Shown here one piece after another: positions 34,714 to 39,881 of a DNA stretch of 64,000 nt. The DNA lies in the NCBI GenBank assembly GCA_002633005.1, contig NMRA01000029.1, positions 381,396-445,395 of the forward strand, written 5' to 3'. Positions within the stretch are counted from its first letter, which is position 1, and each line of letters opens with the position of its first letter. The translations under genes and the position numbers were made by a program. The notes under the pieces were generated by a model. That model was given only the letters and a program-made list of their open reading frames with translations, was not told the origin of the DNA and searched no databases. The DNA comes from Phoronis australis (taxonomy: Eukaryota; Phoronida; Phoronidae).

Positions 34714-37632
34714 GGTCATGTTTCAACCTCTTGTAAATGGGGCACAATTTCTGGCTCTTGGTATAATAAATATGGTTCGTATTTTTCATTTCGGGCAGGT
34801 ATGCACACTGCTCAGATTTGGATGCCAAGCTACATCCCAATCAGAAAGATAACTGCCCCGGGGCTAAAGACTTCGCTCCCTCAGGGTCTTGGCCCCTATA
34901 GTAAAAAAAACATGAGTGTCATAGGCAATGAAAGGACTTTAAATTAAATTCAAATCTTAGAGCTTGTTAAGGCTCCGGTTAGGGGGGCATGTCGGTATGG
35001 CACTTGACATGTTTGTACACCACCATAGCGTGGGTGAATAAACGAATTTATACCCTGTTAGCACTAATAAACGCAAATTCATTAGCGAGTCCGTTCGGGG
35101 AAAATTGACACCGTAAATGAAGAAAACACTACAACCCTTTGTTTTAAGTCGTTTTCTCTTCTAAAACAGAAATTATAAAGTCCGCTCATGTTCGAGCGCA
35201 ATGTTTTGTACTTACGTCTCACATGAACAGGTATCCGGGATATCTTGAGACGAGGCTGAAAATGAGATTACGTTTGAAAGAAATAAAATAACTGGCAACA
35301 GTGGTCATCTGTGCCCGCTTGCATGAAGCATTCCCAAATAGGGACTCAACTAAGTTCCCTGAATATTCTGGGTATTTGTGTCTTTCTTTAGTAACAGATG
35401 TCACCGTCTTTACCACGAGCTCCTTTTTGACTAATGACATATTCTAAAAATAAATAAAAACAATCTCGATTTGCATCAAATTCAAACGTTGGCTTGGTAA
35501 AAAAAAACTTAAACAGCGACATAAATGACAATCGGTGTTTTCATAAGTCCACAAATACGCAAAAGGGACTGTTTCATGCAACCGGGCACTTAAGACCAAA
35601 GATATTGACCAGAATACCAAAAGAAGTCATGTCGTTTGAAAACTCACTCGTCTCAGATACTCTCACACGAAGTATGGAACTTATCTATTCTTTTACACAT
35701 GACGTATGAAAGTTCTTGATTTGAACTAAAATATCATTTAGAACGTCAATGCCCGTCTCAAATCTTCGTTAACGTTTTTAAGGCTCAATGTGCTTATAAA
35801 CATCGTGTAAAGAATTCAGTGGCCTGCGTAAAATTTAAAGCGTCAATAAACACGCCTTCCGTCATAAAAACGAACTTTCTATAATTATGAAATTAATCTA
35901 AAAATGTCTTGTCAAATTGAAATGATTCCATTCTGAGCCGCGAAGGAAATGACAGTTCGTAATTTGTTTGAGACTAGGTTCCACAAGATGGCGTATCACG
36001 ACAGGGTTTCGTTTTCGGCAAGCATGATCGCAAGCATGATCGCAAGCATGATCGCAAGCATGATCGCAAGGAAAAACAACGGTTTGTCACATTTATGCAA
36101 GCCCAAAGATCACATCTCATCTGAGCATAGAACTCTGCGCTCCAGTTTCACGTTGAGATCTTCTTCGACGGAACGCGGGTAAATAGTCGCTTTAAATATC
36201 CACATACCAACAAATTCACCTTGTGACGTCACCAGTAAACCAAGAACGAACAGGATTCCCGGCTAAAAAATAATGATTGATTATTAATGACAGTAAAACA
36301 TAGAAACAAACGCATTACATTTGTACTACACAGAAGACATTGGTGTTTTCCTGGACTACGTCACGGTAAAGCGACCTTCACCCGCCCTACTGGACAACTG
36401 TTAAATTGAAAGTAACAATTATTCGCTACATGAAGCGAGGTAAAATGGCCATTTTCGTGCAGAGAAAATTTTCTGAAAAATACATACAATTTATATGTTT
36501 AATTCATTACCATGTGATTAGTAACACTAAAACTATAATTCATGACCTCTATCGGTGTTTTACGCAGACGAGCTCGCGGCGCACGCGGGACCAAAAGTCA
36601 AAGCCAAATACACATCTGGGTGTCTATTTGGAAGTGACCAATATACGCTCGGCTGTATCAATACTGTAGCCGGCTCTTAAAATGAAGCATAGAGAGACAA
36701 GAAAATAGACCCTTAAGCGGATATTCGGAAAACGACCTTTCAGAAGCGTCAAATGAATCCGAATATAGGCCAACGCCCAGGCGTATTTTCGGAAAGGGGA
36801 GGGATTTAATGTATGCATTTGTATCTCACCACTAAACATTGTATTCCTCCATACTTATTTCGCGTGAAAGGTACCCTTCATGTTGTGCTAATACGGTTAA
36901 TCGCCAACCAAGTCACTCAATATCTTGATAGTCATTTGAGTAAAATCGCGACCCCAAAAATAATGATGTCAGTTTGCCAAAATAATCAAAAATTTTACAT
37001 CACGCACGAACATTTCATCGTTTGGTGGTTCGTGCATATGATTCAGATGGTCGTGCGCATGATTTGTGTTCGTATACGTGTTTTTTGTAGTTCGTGCGCA
37101 TTTTATGCGTGATTTTCGGGTTCGTGTGCATGATTCATGGTTTCGTATGCATGATCCATAGGTTCGTAGATGGTTCGTGCGGAAGATGCGATGCTCGTGG
37201 GTATGATTCTATGGTACTCCTAAATGTAAAAACGCGAAGTGATGTTTGGTCTTGCAAGAACTGACAGCTAGTTGTTCGTCGAGACCACGCACGATGCCTG
37301 AACTGACACGTACCCCCTCACATGTCAACTTGTATGGCAAGTAATAACGAAATATGAACTATTTCAAAGCCTTGACATTACATCTAGTCTAACTTAAAGA
37401 CAACTTGAGATCAGTTTCCTAACCGTAAGTGGTCTTAATCAAAAGTTGTTTTGGGTGAGAGAAGATGGGTTAATGTATTAATTTTCATCAAAAGACCTGT
37501 TGTTGGACGTGAACTGCAACAAAGCAGGGAAGTTCAAACCTACACGAATGCGTTGAATTTCCCCCTTGAGTAAAATGTACGAAATAAACAACACCTACAA
37601 GCACAAAAGCAATACGTTACCTTTAAAATCAT
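1..37632 (-). CDS. 20-exon gene: secreted EGF/cadherin/DUF11-like repeat protein (3' end beyond window)
   Basis: This is the overall gene; its exons are listed separately. I assembled the chain by eye from splice signals. All 19 junctions keep one open frame with matching phases, giving 1354 codons that are still open at the left edge. Domain order: signal peptide (residues 1-19), Cys-rich EGF-like segment (20-87), cadherin-like domain (88-204), furin-type site R-H-R-R (204-207), then seven tandem repeats at 209-383, 384-549, 550-710, 711-876, 877-1025, 1026-1191 and 1192 onward. Each repeat shows G-x-x-[VIL]-x-F-x-V near its start, a G-x-N-[LI]-P-C turn, [DI]-[LI]-G-T/D-V-x-N in the middle, then D-D-x-[IL]-x-[FLV]-x-V and [IL]-W-[VA]-G-Q. 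This resembles the DUF11 surface-repeat family. Many N-x-S/T sequons support an extracellular protein. The role is inferred to be adhesion or matrix. No membrane anchor is seen, because the C-terminus lies outside the window. Confidence 0.8.
912..1209 (-). CDS. exon 19, first half of repeat 7
   Basis: A 298-base exon (acceptor ctgttttcag, donor GTGGGT). It starts in phase 0 and leaves one base. It has W-M-L-V-N-V-T-I-P-P, then L-E-T-S-G-R-N-L-P-C and L-A-D-L-G-I-V-A-N. Only the second Cys of the repeat 4-6 pair is kept. The donor is weaker than most but is the one that fits the phase of exon 20. Confidence 0.78.
1260..1360. repeat. GATA/GA and (TG)n microsatellite in intron 19
   Basis: A short GATA/GAGA run is followed by about 30 TG dinucleotides (roughly 1297-1359), just upstream of the exon 19 acceptor. 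Open frames across it encode only alternating Thr-His or Cys-Val and are artefacts. Confidence 0.95.
1594..1915. repeat. AT-rich repeat with ggtaa/ttacc motifs and a tandem 29-mer
   Basis: The stretch is dense in short ggtaa and ttacc words in both orientations. The unit AACCAGTACCAAAAGTTACT (followed by gaaattct) occurs twice in tandem near 1749-1806. It is bounded by ggttggtaaca and tgttaccagaac, which suggests a small inverted-repeat element. No coding content. Confidence 0.4.
2003..2161 (-). CDS. exon 18, end of repeat 6
   Basis: A 159-base phase-0 exon (acceptor ccctacag, donor GTGAGT). It begins V-S-V-L-V-V-A-Q-V-L, the alternating strand expected after the D-D-x position, and ends L-Y-A-G-Q-I-S-M-A-V, equivalent to the W-V-G-Q strand of other repeats. 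Confidence 0.8.
2694..2784 (-). CDS. exon 17, middle of repeat 6
   Basis: A 91-base exon (acceptor gtttcag, donor GTGAGA). Its first base completes an Arg codon. It encodes T-T-D-I-G-T-L-D-L-G-T-I-C and I-D-N-D-V. It supplies the central strand that other repeats carry in their first or second exon, so repeat 6 alone has three exons. It ends in phase 0, and the 159-base N gap lies in the intron just upstream. Confidence 0.8.
2882..3040. other. 159-base assembly gap (N)
   Basis: A run of N in the intron between exons 16 and 17, next to a G/A-rich low-complexity stretch (2824-2881). Confidence 0.99.
3934..4181 (-). CDS. exon 16, first half of repeat 6
   Basis: A 248-base exon (acceptor cttcgtcag, donor GTAATG). 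It starts in phase 0 and leaves two bases. It has V-K-V-K-M-D-L near the start, then I-C-E-V-S-V-D-S-R-G-D-N-I-P-C and V-V-P-T-Y-T-S. The Cys spacing equals that of repeats 4 and 5. Confidence 0.82.
4296..4930. repeat. two direct copies of an intronic repeat
   Basis: Blocks starting TTCAACTCTCCTC at about 4298 and 4836 share the pattern gaggt(t/a)gcaaaacat, and later both contain ctgct...tctccgc. The second copy is shorter. Part of the first (about 4440-4600) resembles the MITE at 39882-40290: a ccgggctctaat end and an agtttatgca...gagttt middle. It appears to be a decayed, nested mobile element. No coding content is seen between 4182 and 5589. Confidence 0.45.
5590..5771 (-). CDS. exon 15, second half of repeat 5
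   Basis: A 182-base exon (acceptor cattttag, donor GTACAG). Its first two bases complete a Gly codon from exon 14. It has F-D-E-D-S-V-K-F-A-V-T-A-K-L-D at the expected D-D-x-I-x-F-x-V position and ends in phase 0. The final W-V-G-Q motif is not recognisable, so this repeat is the shortest (about 149 residues). Confidence 0.8.
5838..6112 (-). mobile_element. tRNA-derived SINE with 14-bp target duplication
   Basis: On the minus strand the element starts with a tRNA-like head: A-box-like TGTGGCCTGGTTGATAAGTG and B-box GGGTTCAAGTCCC. A unique body follows (including ATCAGTGCAATGGGCCC) and it ends in a poly-A tail. Identical 14-bp flanks CTAACTACTTAATA (5838-5851 and 6099-6112) mark the insertion. 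The perfect duplication implies a relatively recent insertion. Confidence 0.85.
6105..6992. repeat. first copy of an 0.89-kb near-identical tandem block (probable allelic duplication)
   Basis: The 888-bp block from acttaataaagt to ctccaaattat is repeated at 6994-7884, separated by a single N. Differences are scattered substitutions and a few small indels. It lies in the intron between exons 14 and 15 and carries no exon. Its middle also resembles 45180-45480, so it contains an old dispersed repeat. Confidence 0.85.
6994..7884. repeat. second copy of the 0.89-kb block
   Basis: Near-identical to 6105-6992 and directly downstream of the single N at 6993. It then runs into a GA-rich stretch (about 7895-7935) and ordinary intron. 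Confidence 0.85.
8259..8523 (-). CDS. exon 14, first half of repeat 5
   Basis: A 265-base exon (acceptor attacag, donor GTATGT). It starts in phase 0 and leaves one base. It includes I-P-G-G-S-G-Q-L-I-V-H-L-K-I-P and I-C-L-I-K-I-L-E-A-G-A-N-L-P-C, the C-x(12)-C pair. A 41-bp minisatellite begins about 20 bases upstream of its acceptor. Confidence 0.82.
8543..8790. repeat. 41-bp minisatellite, six copies
   Basis: The unit contains AAGGCTATCTAGCCCCTTAT and then TGATAAGTTTGTGCATAATG. Six nearly identical copies differ mainly at a c/a position after ctag. It sits about 20 bases upstream of the exon 14 acceptor, on the intron side. Confidence 0.95.
8791..9826. other. rest of intron 13, no feature seen
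   Basis: About 1 kb between the minisatellite and exon 13. I see no exon signature, tRNA-like box or clear repeat. Confidence 0.5.
9827..10073 (-). CDS. exon 13, second half of repeat 4
   Basis: A 247-base exon (acceptor ccctaccag, donor GTAAGC). Its first base completes an Arg codon with exon 12. It reads V-N-L-G-G-L, then D-G-S-K-F-T-V-R-L-I-G-H and Y-I-Y-V-G-E-A-E-F, aligning with the G-T-V, D-x-x and W-V-G-Q landmarks of other repeats. It ends in phase 0. Confidence 0.82.
10870..11515 (+). mobile_element. tRNA-derived SINE, split by about 0.4 kb of inserted sequence
   Basis: The head at about 10870-11015 (gaggagacagtg...GGTCGTGGGTATGAGTCCC) and the tail at about 11400-11512 (TATCAGTGCAATGGGCCC...CCGTCTGCAATT) match the SINE at 5838-6112 in the same order but on the opposite strand. 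The intervening 0.4 kb is absent from that copy. The 12-mer TAAAGATGATAT occurs on the left side of the break and again near 11271. Confidence 0.72.
11628..11878 (-). CDS. exon 12, first half of repeat 4
   Basis: A 251-base exon (acceptor ttttatag, donor GTAAAC). It starts in phase 0 and leaves two bases. It has D-I-S-V-A-L-R-Y-G-F-T-G-Q-E-I-P-I-G-G near the start and A-C-K-V-D-I-S-F-I-G-K-N-L-A-C at its second half, the first repeat with the C-x(12)-C pair. The 2.8-kb intron upstream carries another Kolobok-type element. Confidence 0.82.
12770..14554 (-). mobile_element. TTAA-flanked Kolobok-type element, copy 1
   Basis: It starts TTAA-AGGAGAATGCCACCC and ends in the inverted counterpart GTGGCATTCTCCT-TTAA. 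It shares both ends and interior with copy 2 in the opposite orientation. A TTAA target duplication plus a THAP-encoding frame fits the Kolobok superfamily better than P elements, which make 8-bp duplications. No transposase catalytic core is seen, so it is non-autonomous. Its right end is included in the duplicated block at 14515-15547. Confidence 0.72.
14080..14462 (-). pseudogene. THAP zinc-finger frame of copy 1, frameshifted
   Basis: The upstream frame has W-C-I-V-P-F-C-E-N-Y-E-A-A (the C-x(4)-C half). A second frame continues M-L-R-K-R-L-A-A-V-K-N to L-R-I-C-G-R-H-F (the C-x(2)-H half). The break lies at a run of ten T on the coding strand near 14326-14336. The Trp conserved in THAP domains (W-L-A-V in copy 2) is Arg here. 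This copy cannot make an intact domain. Confidence 0.75.
14710..15015 (-). CDS. duplicate copy of exon 11, probably an allelic assembly artefact
   Basis: It has the same 306-base phase-0 exon and the same predicted residues as 15227-15532, inside a 516-bp block repeated immediately after the single N at 15031. Including it would keep the frame open and add 102 residues that break the two-exon repeat rhythm. Small differences occur only in flanking intron, which fits two haplotypes placed in series better than an old exon duplication. Confidence 0.7.
15227..15532 (-). CDS. exon 11, rest of repeat 3
   Basis: A 306-base phase-0 exon (acceptor tttattcag, donor GTAGGT). It carries G-A-N-V-I-A-A-V-T-P-T-I-S, then D-I-G-T-I-S-F-G, A-F-S-F-S-M-T-V-V-N-H and K-L-W-I-G-Q. 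An identical translation occurs at 14710-15015 across a single-N join. This copy is taken as the reference because its upstream side continues into unduplicated intron. Confidence 0.82.
16038..16214 (-). CDS. exon 10, front part of repeat 3
   Basis: A 177-base phase-0 exon (acceptor ttgcag, donor GTATAA). It encodes V-T-I-G-Q-S-V-L-F-E-F-T-L and ends L-Q-V-C-S-M-K. It breaks earlier within the repeat than the other first-half exons, so the intron position in repeat 3 is shifted. Confidence 0.8.
16671..16858 (-). CDS. exon 9, second half of repeat 2
   Basis: A 188-base exon (acceptor caattatag, donor GTAGGT) whose two leading bases complete the codon from exon 8. It reads A-A-D-D-S-L-L-K-F-K-V-V and ends near R-I-W-A-G-Q-F-N-V-T-I, matching the other second halves. 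It ends in phase 0. The 2.5-kb intron before it holds a complete Kolobok-type element. Confidence 0.82.
17244..18674 (+). mobile_element. TTAA-flanked Kolobok-type element, copy 2
   Basis: It begins TTAA-AGGAGAATGCCACCC and ends GGGTGGCATTCTCCT-TTAA, a 15-bp perfect terminal inverted repeat with TTAA on both sides. It contains one intact THAP frame near the left end and roughly 0.9 kb with no long frame. It lies inside the intron between exons 8 and 9, on the strand opposite to the host gene. Confidence 0.78.
17376..17708 (+). CDS. THAP-domain protein of Kolobok copy 2 (110 residues)
   Basis: The C2CH zinc site is complete: C-I-V-P-V-C (C-x(4)-C), then about 50 residues on, L-R-V-C-G-R-H (C-x(2)-H), with the conserved Trp in L-R-K-W-L-A-V-V. 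THAP domains bind DNA, and in transposons they recognise element ends. The frame stops soon after the domain with no catalytic region, so it is a DNA-binding stub or the remnant of a longer transposase. The start may be further downstream. Confidence 0.7.
   Translation: MTQRRQWFVCRVNATILWCIVPVCPNYEAAKNAGVSIFRLLREPEMLRKWLAVVKNERHAVNSKYEAVKHLRVCGRHLIDIDFYDEFQLTKELSIHSVACACSRRLSSIS
18675..19396. other. intron 8 remainder, no feature seen
   Basis: Open frames here on both strands lack recognisable motifs and splice-site context. I see no repeat in this stretch. Confidence 0.4.
19397..19706 (-). CDS. exon 8, first half of repeat 2
   Basis: A 310-base exon (acceptor aattttcag, donor GTGAGT). It starts in phase 0 and leaves one base. 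Landmarks are V-N-L-G-G-P-S-S-V-E-I-G near the start and V-S-L-D-L-G-T-V-V-Q at the end, so in this repeat the central L-G-T-V-V strand is still in the first exon. It lacks cysteines. Confidence 0.82.
19707..21551. other. intron 7, AT-rich, no gene seen
   Basis: About 1.8 kb with several short frames and no domain motifs. A purine-rich stretch with repeated agaggaaa words occurs at 21345-21430. Confidence 0.45.
21552..21770 (-). CDS. exon 7, second half of repeat 1
   Basis: A 219-base phase-0 exon with donor GTGAGT and a poorer acceptor (ttatcaag). It begins with N-N-H-A-V-F-N-F-G-D-I-N-N and ends near E-I-W-I-G-Q. F-x-F-G-D-I-x-N followed by D-x-x-x-x-x-D-A-V-V-L-D is the clearest DUF11-like signature in the gene. 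Several N-x-S/T sequons are present. Confidence 0.82.
21972..22277 (-). CDS. exon 6, first half of repeat 1
   Basis: A 306-base phase-0 exon (acceptor gttttcag, donor GTGCTT). It encodes the front half of the first DUF11-like repeat: I-S-I-G-K-R-I-S-L-R-A-A-I-H-L-P, then V-S-H-V-G-S-N-L and S-A-V-T-P-T-L-S-S. This repeat lacks the Cys pair seen in repeats 4-6. It follows the cadherin exon after a 2.6-kb intron. An exon missed in that intron cannot be excluded, although the frame joins directly. Confidence 0.82.
22690..22800. repeat. intronic hairpin with arms of about 37 bases
   Basis: Left arm ctcagatttatgacatgggc (then aaaacctcttggaaatt) pairs with aatttccaagaaattttgcc (then catatcatgaacctgag), with a few mismatches and a loop of about 35 bases. 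It may be a small foldback element. It lies in the intron between exons 5 and 6. Confidence 0.7.
23745..23968 (-). pseudogene. degenerate THAP-like domain fragment
   Basis: It reads M-R-Y-Y-C-C-A-V-G-C-N-T-D at the start, the C-x(4)-C opening typical of THAP proteins. K-F-F-T-F-P-T follows at the usual F-x-x-F-P position. The best continuation (a D-I-N-E-R run) is in another frame, and no C-x(2)-H pair is evident. It is interpreted as a decayed transposon-derived THAP gene in the intron between exons 5 and 6. Confidence 0.45.
23969..24871. other. intron 5 remainder, no gene seen
   Basis: About 0.9 kb upstream of the THAP-like fragment and before exon 5. No domain motif, splice-supported exon or clear repeat is recognised. 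Confidence 0.4.
24872..25236 (-). CDS. exon 5, cadherin-like domain and furin-type site
   Basis: A 365-base exon with acceptor attttcag and donor GTAAGT. Cadherin hallmarks are visible: G-S-L-V-Y-T-V-S-A-D-D-E-D (the A-x-D-x-D calcium motif region), F-S-I-D-E-S-T-G-D-I (F-x-I-D-x-x-T-G-x-I), and a following strand L-V-V-E-A. A loop with three cysteines (C-N-S-G-K-C-S-C) is inserted before the I-H-Y strand, which is unusual. The exon ends D-R-H-R-R-D; R-H-R-R fits the furin consensus, so the N-terminal EGF/cadherin part may be cut from the repeats. The exon ends in phase 0. Confidence 0.85.
25440..25760 (+). repeat. repeat fragment shared with 29720-30122 in inverted orientation
   Basis: The segment around CATAGACCCTATTCACGCCG and AAATCGAGGCTCGCTACGAT matches the reverse complement of about 29760-29810. 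Both have nearby ctaaatttcat / gtttcacgaga words like those in the Helentron-like core repeats. It is a likely fragment of a related non-autonomous family. Confidence 0.4.
26025..26025. other. single-N contig join
   Basis: A run of G ends in one N in the intron between exons 4 and 5. Unlike 6993 and 15031, I see no duplicated flank, so order and distance across it are uncertain. Confidence 0.8.
26318..26666 (+). repeat. 0.35-kb repeat, left member of an inverted pair
   Basis: It starts TACAGCCGATTTCATAAA and is packed with ttaaacctggtttaa-like imperfect palindromes, then ends gagcgaaaatggactattt. The reverse complement of the whole segment is found at 40451-40797. Internal self-complementarity would allow strong secondary structure. 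Confidence 0.85.
26684..26850. mobile_element. hAT-like non-autonomous fragment
   Basis: It begins CAGGGGCGAATCCAGGATTT and ends near GTGGATCCGCCTATG, the loosely inverted termini often seen in hAT-type elements, with a G-rich interior. It directly follows the 0.35-kb repeat. No 8-bp duplication could be confirmed by eye. Confidence 0.45.
26851..28597. other. intron 4 segment, no gene seen
   Basis: About 1.75 kb. Several 60-180 codon frames occur on both strands but carry no recognisable motif. Confidence 0.4.
28598..28993. mobile_element. piggyBac-like TTAA-flanked element with GTTGCA palindromes
   Basis: TTAA-CCCTACGTAGGG at 28598 and GAGGG-TTAA at 28985-28993 give CCCT-type ends with TTAA on both sides. 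Inside, GTTGCAATTATGCAAC (28665-28680) and a relative near 28919-28935 occur. A third (29015-29030) lies just outside, followed by CCAGGGTTTTAA, so the true right end could be near 29046. The ends match only for the first few bases. Confidence 0.45.
29720..30122 (-). mobile_element. Helentron-like left-end fragment
   Basis: Read on the minus strand from 30122 it begins CTATGCACCACATATTTGTA, then gcagtatgccgtcatc, then a CCGTCCG-rich patch. It has the same order of parts as the start of the elements at 47477 and 55616. The remainder has G-rich palindromic blocks (ggggggctatagccccc). It lies in the intron between exons 4 and 5. Confidence 0.6.
30452..30615 (-). CDS. exon 4, Cys-rich EGF-like segment
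   Basis: A 164-base exon with acceptor ttacactcag and donor GTAAGA. It encodes about 55 residues with ten cysteines and ends in C-C-P-C-W-S-G-E-K-C-D-I-F, which has the C-x-C-x(4)-C ending typical of EGF and laminin-EGF modules. One N-x-S sequon (N-S-S) is present. It starts with one base completing the exon 3 codon and leaves one base for exon 5, giving D. The assignment is EGF-like from cysteine spacing; the exact subfamily is not certain. Confidence 0.78.
30616..35215. other. intron 3 (4.6 kb), mostly featureless
   Basis: A possible plus-strand first exon is noted at 31201-31257: an ATG followed 57 bases later by a gtaggc donor-like site. Nothing else supports it. A 79-codon minus-strand frame at 31792-32028 is unrecognised. 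A short ATAA run at 33427-33448 and the trinucleotide repeat at 34628-34713 are the only clear repeats. Confidence 0.4.
34628..34713. repeat. (TAA)n microsatellite
   Basis: About 28 uninterrupted TAA units in intron 3. The poly-isoleucine frame across it is an artefact. Confidence 0.97.
35216..35255 (-). CDS. exon 3, 40-base microexon before the EGF-like segment
   Basis: The acceptor is ttttcag and the donor is GTAAGTAC, close to consensus. It reads S-S-Q-D-I-P-D-T-C-S-C-E. It takes one base from exon 2 and gives two to exon 4, so only one frame fits both neighbours. Its two cysteines probably belong to the Cys-rich module continued in exon 4. It is separated from exon 4 by a 4.6-kb intron. 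Confidence 0.68.
36018..36070. repeat. 12-bp tandem repeat, four copies
   Basis: GCAAGCATGATC is repeated four times, then a partial copy. It lies in intron 2, about 150 bases from the signal-peptide exon. The encoded A-S-M-I repeat is unlikely to be translated. Confidence 0.95.
36220..36262 (-). CDS. exon 2, signal-peptide core
   Basis: A 43-base exon with a T-rich acceptor (tttttag) and donor GTGAAT. It encodes P-G-I-L-F-V-L-G-L-L-V-T-S-Q and leaves one base over. With exon 1 it makes a short N-region with a Lys, a hydrophobic core, and a small-residue cleavage site (S-Q-A) completed by exon 3. Secretion is inferred from this pattern. Confidence 0.7.
37005..37215. repeat. degenerate tandem repeat of about 25 bp in intron 1
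   Basis: Variants of ggttcgtgcgcatgattcat recur about eight times with substitutions and spacer changes. Stretches such as gtgcgcatga are alternating purine-pyrimidine. It lies between exons 1 and 2. Confidence 0.75.
37621..37632 (-). CDS. exon 1, start codon and first four residues
   Basis: The reading M-I-L-K is followed directly by a GTAACG donor. It ends in phase 0 and joins exon 2 to complete a convincing signal peptide. The exon is very short (12 coding bases), so the call rests on the downstream fit. The 5' UTR and promoter are not resolved. Confidence 0.6.
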
Positions 37633-39600
37633 GCCAGAAGTTATTTTCGTGTTGGAAAATAATCTAATGTCACGGAATTAAGTATAATAAAACGCCTGCC
37701 ACGAACCACTGATACGAAATAATTGCTCTTTTCGTTACAGCAGACTTTTCGCTACTTGTGCACAACACGAACTAAATCAACAGCCTAGTTTGAGCTTTCC
37801 ATTAATTACCGCAGGTAGCATAATTGTACGAGCGAGTCAAAAGTTTTTAAATATTCCAAAATCGATTTTTCTACGACGACAGCGTTTCTAACTCCAGGCA
37901 ACGCCGAGTCGATAATAAAAACGGAGAATTGCTTCACGCATCAGAACGTTTCCGATGTAAACGTTGAAAGCACACATAACGAACGGTGTTTACTTTAAAG
38001 AGGCTTGATTTTGCAGCTAATGCTTGACAACGTGCAGTCGGTATCAGTGCGATCGATATGCGGTCAAAATGATTTTCCGAAAACGTGAGCTTTCAGAATA
38101 GACAAAATGCATTAGAAATGGAATTGTTACGTAAGCAAGACTTCGACTGTCAGATACGGTATACCAATGACTGTTACTCTTTCACAATGGCGTAGCCTGA
38201 CGTATTCAACGGACGGGGAGCAGGTGGCAAACGGGAAACTCATGATTGGCGAAGAGAGAGGGTTGAAATAAGTGACAACCTCGGGGGAAGGCAAACGCGA
38301 AATTGAAATGAGTTTCTACCATTTTATGTAATGAGAAAGGGACCCTCGGGGATACACCAGTGCCCCTTCATTTGTTTTCAGCAGAGTAACATGCGTAACG
38401 AACTTCACCATACGCCAACGACATTTCCAAATTATTAACATTTCGAGAATTACGAGAACCCCGTATTTAAGTTCTTGCTATCGATCGGGTATTTAGACCC
38501 ATGCACCGATGATACCCAAAGTGATGTGGTTTTAAAACTTATAGCTTTTGCTCCAGTGCTCCTACACGGGATCGTATATTCAAGCTTCACATAAGGCATG
38601 AACGTCTATGCGTCGTAACCGTGCTTCTTTTGAGCTTACAGGCTGGGCGTTTTTCTATATCTCGTCCATCCGAAAGTACTAGATGTTAATGATAACTTCC
38701 AAGCAAACCAACATCTATCATTTGGAAGCTCCATCCACAGAATATTTTAAAAAAATATTACTGGAGTATTTCGCATTTAGGCGCATACTTCCCGAGTAGG
38801 CACACATTCACTCACCTAACGTCATATACTGAAACATTGAATTCAGTTACATTTAGTTATAACGGGAATTTAGTTGGCTCAGTACCAAAATTAATACATA
38901 AATAAGTTCCGTTTATTTGGAAACCCCTTGTTACCTTAAGACTATTATTTGATTTCGTAATAACAATAAACTGAGTTATTAAGTCAGTCCCTCCATTTTA
39001 TATTCTTGACCACCATGTCCATGAAGAGAAATAAATGCGTCTGAAATCCATAACGCTCATCGGTCTCTGTTACTGTATTATTAAATTCATTGAATTGTGG
39101 CTTTATGAGTGCCATTTTTACACATCGTAACAAATTTTCAGCATCTTACAGACTCAATGGCCTTTTCATCCGACTCAACTCCGGTCTGAGCGGAGCGTCG
39201 ACGTAAACTGCGAAGTTAACTAAACCGTTCATACATAGTCAATTTGTGTTAAGAGTAAAGCTAAAAATGACCAGAATTATCACACGTCTCTTATAAAGCG
39301 ACATGCTGAAAGAGGATTTTTAGATAATGTTGCACCCGGCGAAATCCAACTGCTTTTATGAAGGAGGTGTTGAAAGTACTTTTAAATAACAGACTACTTT
39401 CTCAGGACGAAATTGCTAAAATGTATGTAAATGTGGTCCTCCACAGTCTCTCATACCGTTAGACTTTGAAGGAAACAATGATATTTTAGTTTGAAAGTAG
39501 TTCCCTGGCTGGAGCAAAGGATAATTAGATATGGCAGACCTACCATGAAGTTCCAAATAGATTGGTTCAGCCGATAATGAGCCCCTGAAATGATTCTCAG
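37633..39600. other. upstream flank of the large gene
   Basis: About 2 kb upstream of the proposed start codon, where the promoter and 5' UTR should lie. I cannot identify a TATA box or start site with confidence, and there are no repeats I recognise. Confidence 0.4.
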
Positions 39601-39880
39601 GGCACCAAGCCCGAAATGCCGCCTGCTCGACTCTGTGTACGGGACAGGGCACGCGCTGCCTCCGGCAGCTTCAGATGACCCGTCTCAGCGCCTGCTCGGC
39701 TCTGGATACGGGATGCGACACGCCGTGCCTTCGGCAGCTTGGCTTGCCGTCCTGCCTGCTCGGCTCTGGGACAGGGCACGCGCTGGCCCGTCCCTCTTGC
39801 TCGGTTCTGGCTACGGGACAGAGCACGCTCTGTCTCCGGCAGCTTGGCCCGTCCCGCCTATTTGGCTCTGGTCTCCGAAA
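39600..39880. repeat. GC-rich minisatellite of about 65 bp, four degenerate units
   Basis: Units begin gcctgctcggctctgg and contain acgggacagggcacgcgctg and cggcagcttgg. They vary in length through internal deletions. It is strikingly GC-rich against an AT-rich background. Open frames on both strands simply reflect lack of stops. Confidence 0.85.
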
Positions 39881-39881
39881 A

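Noticed and set aside
34625-34840. Poly-isoleucine reading frame
   Set aside because: Produced by the TAA trinucleotide repeat.
36018-36070. CRISPR-like repeat array
   Set aside because: Four direct 12-mers with no spacers in a eukaryotic intron are a simple tandem repeat.
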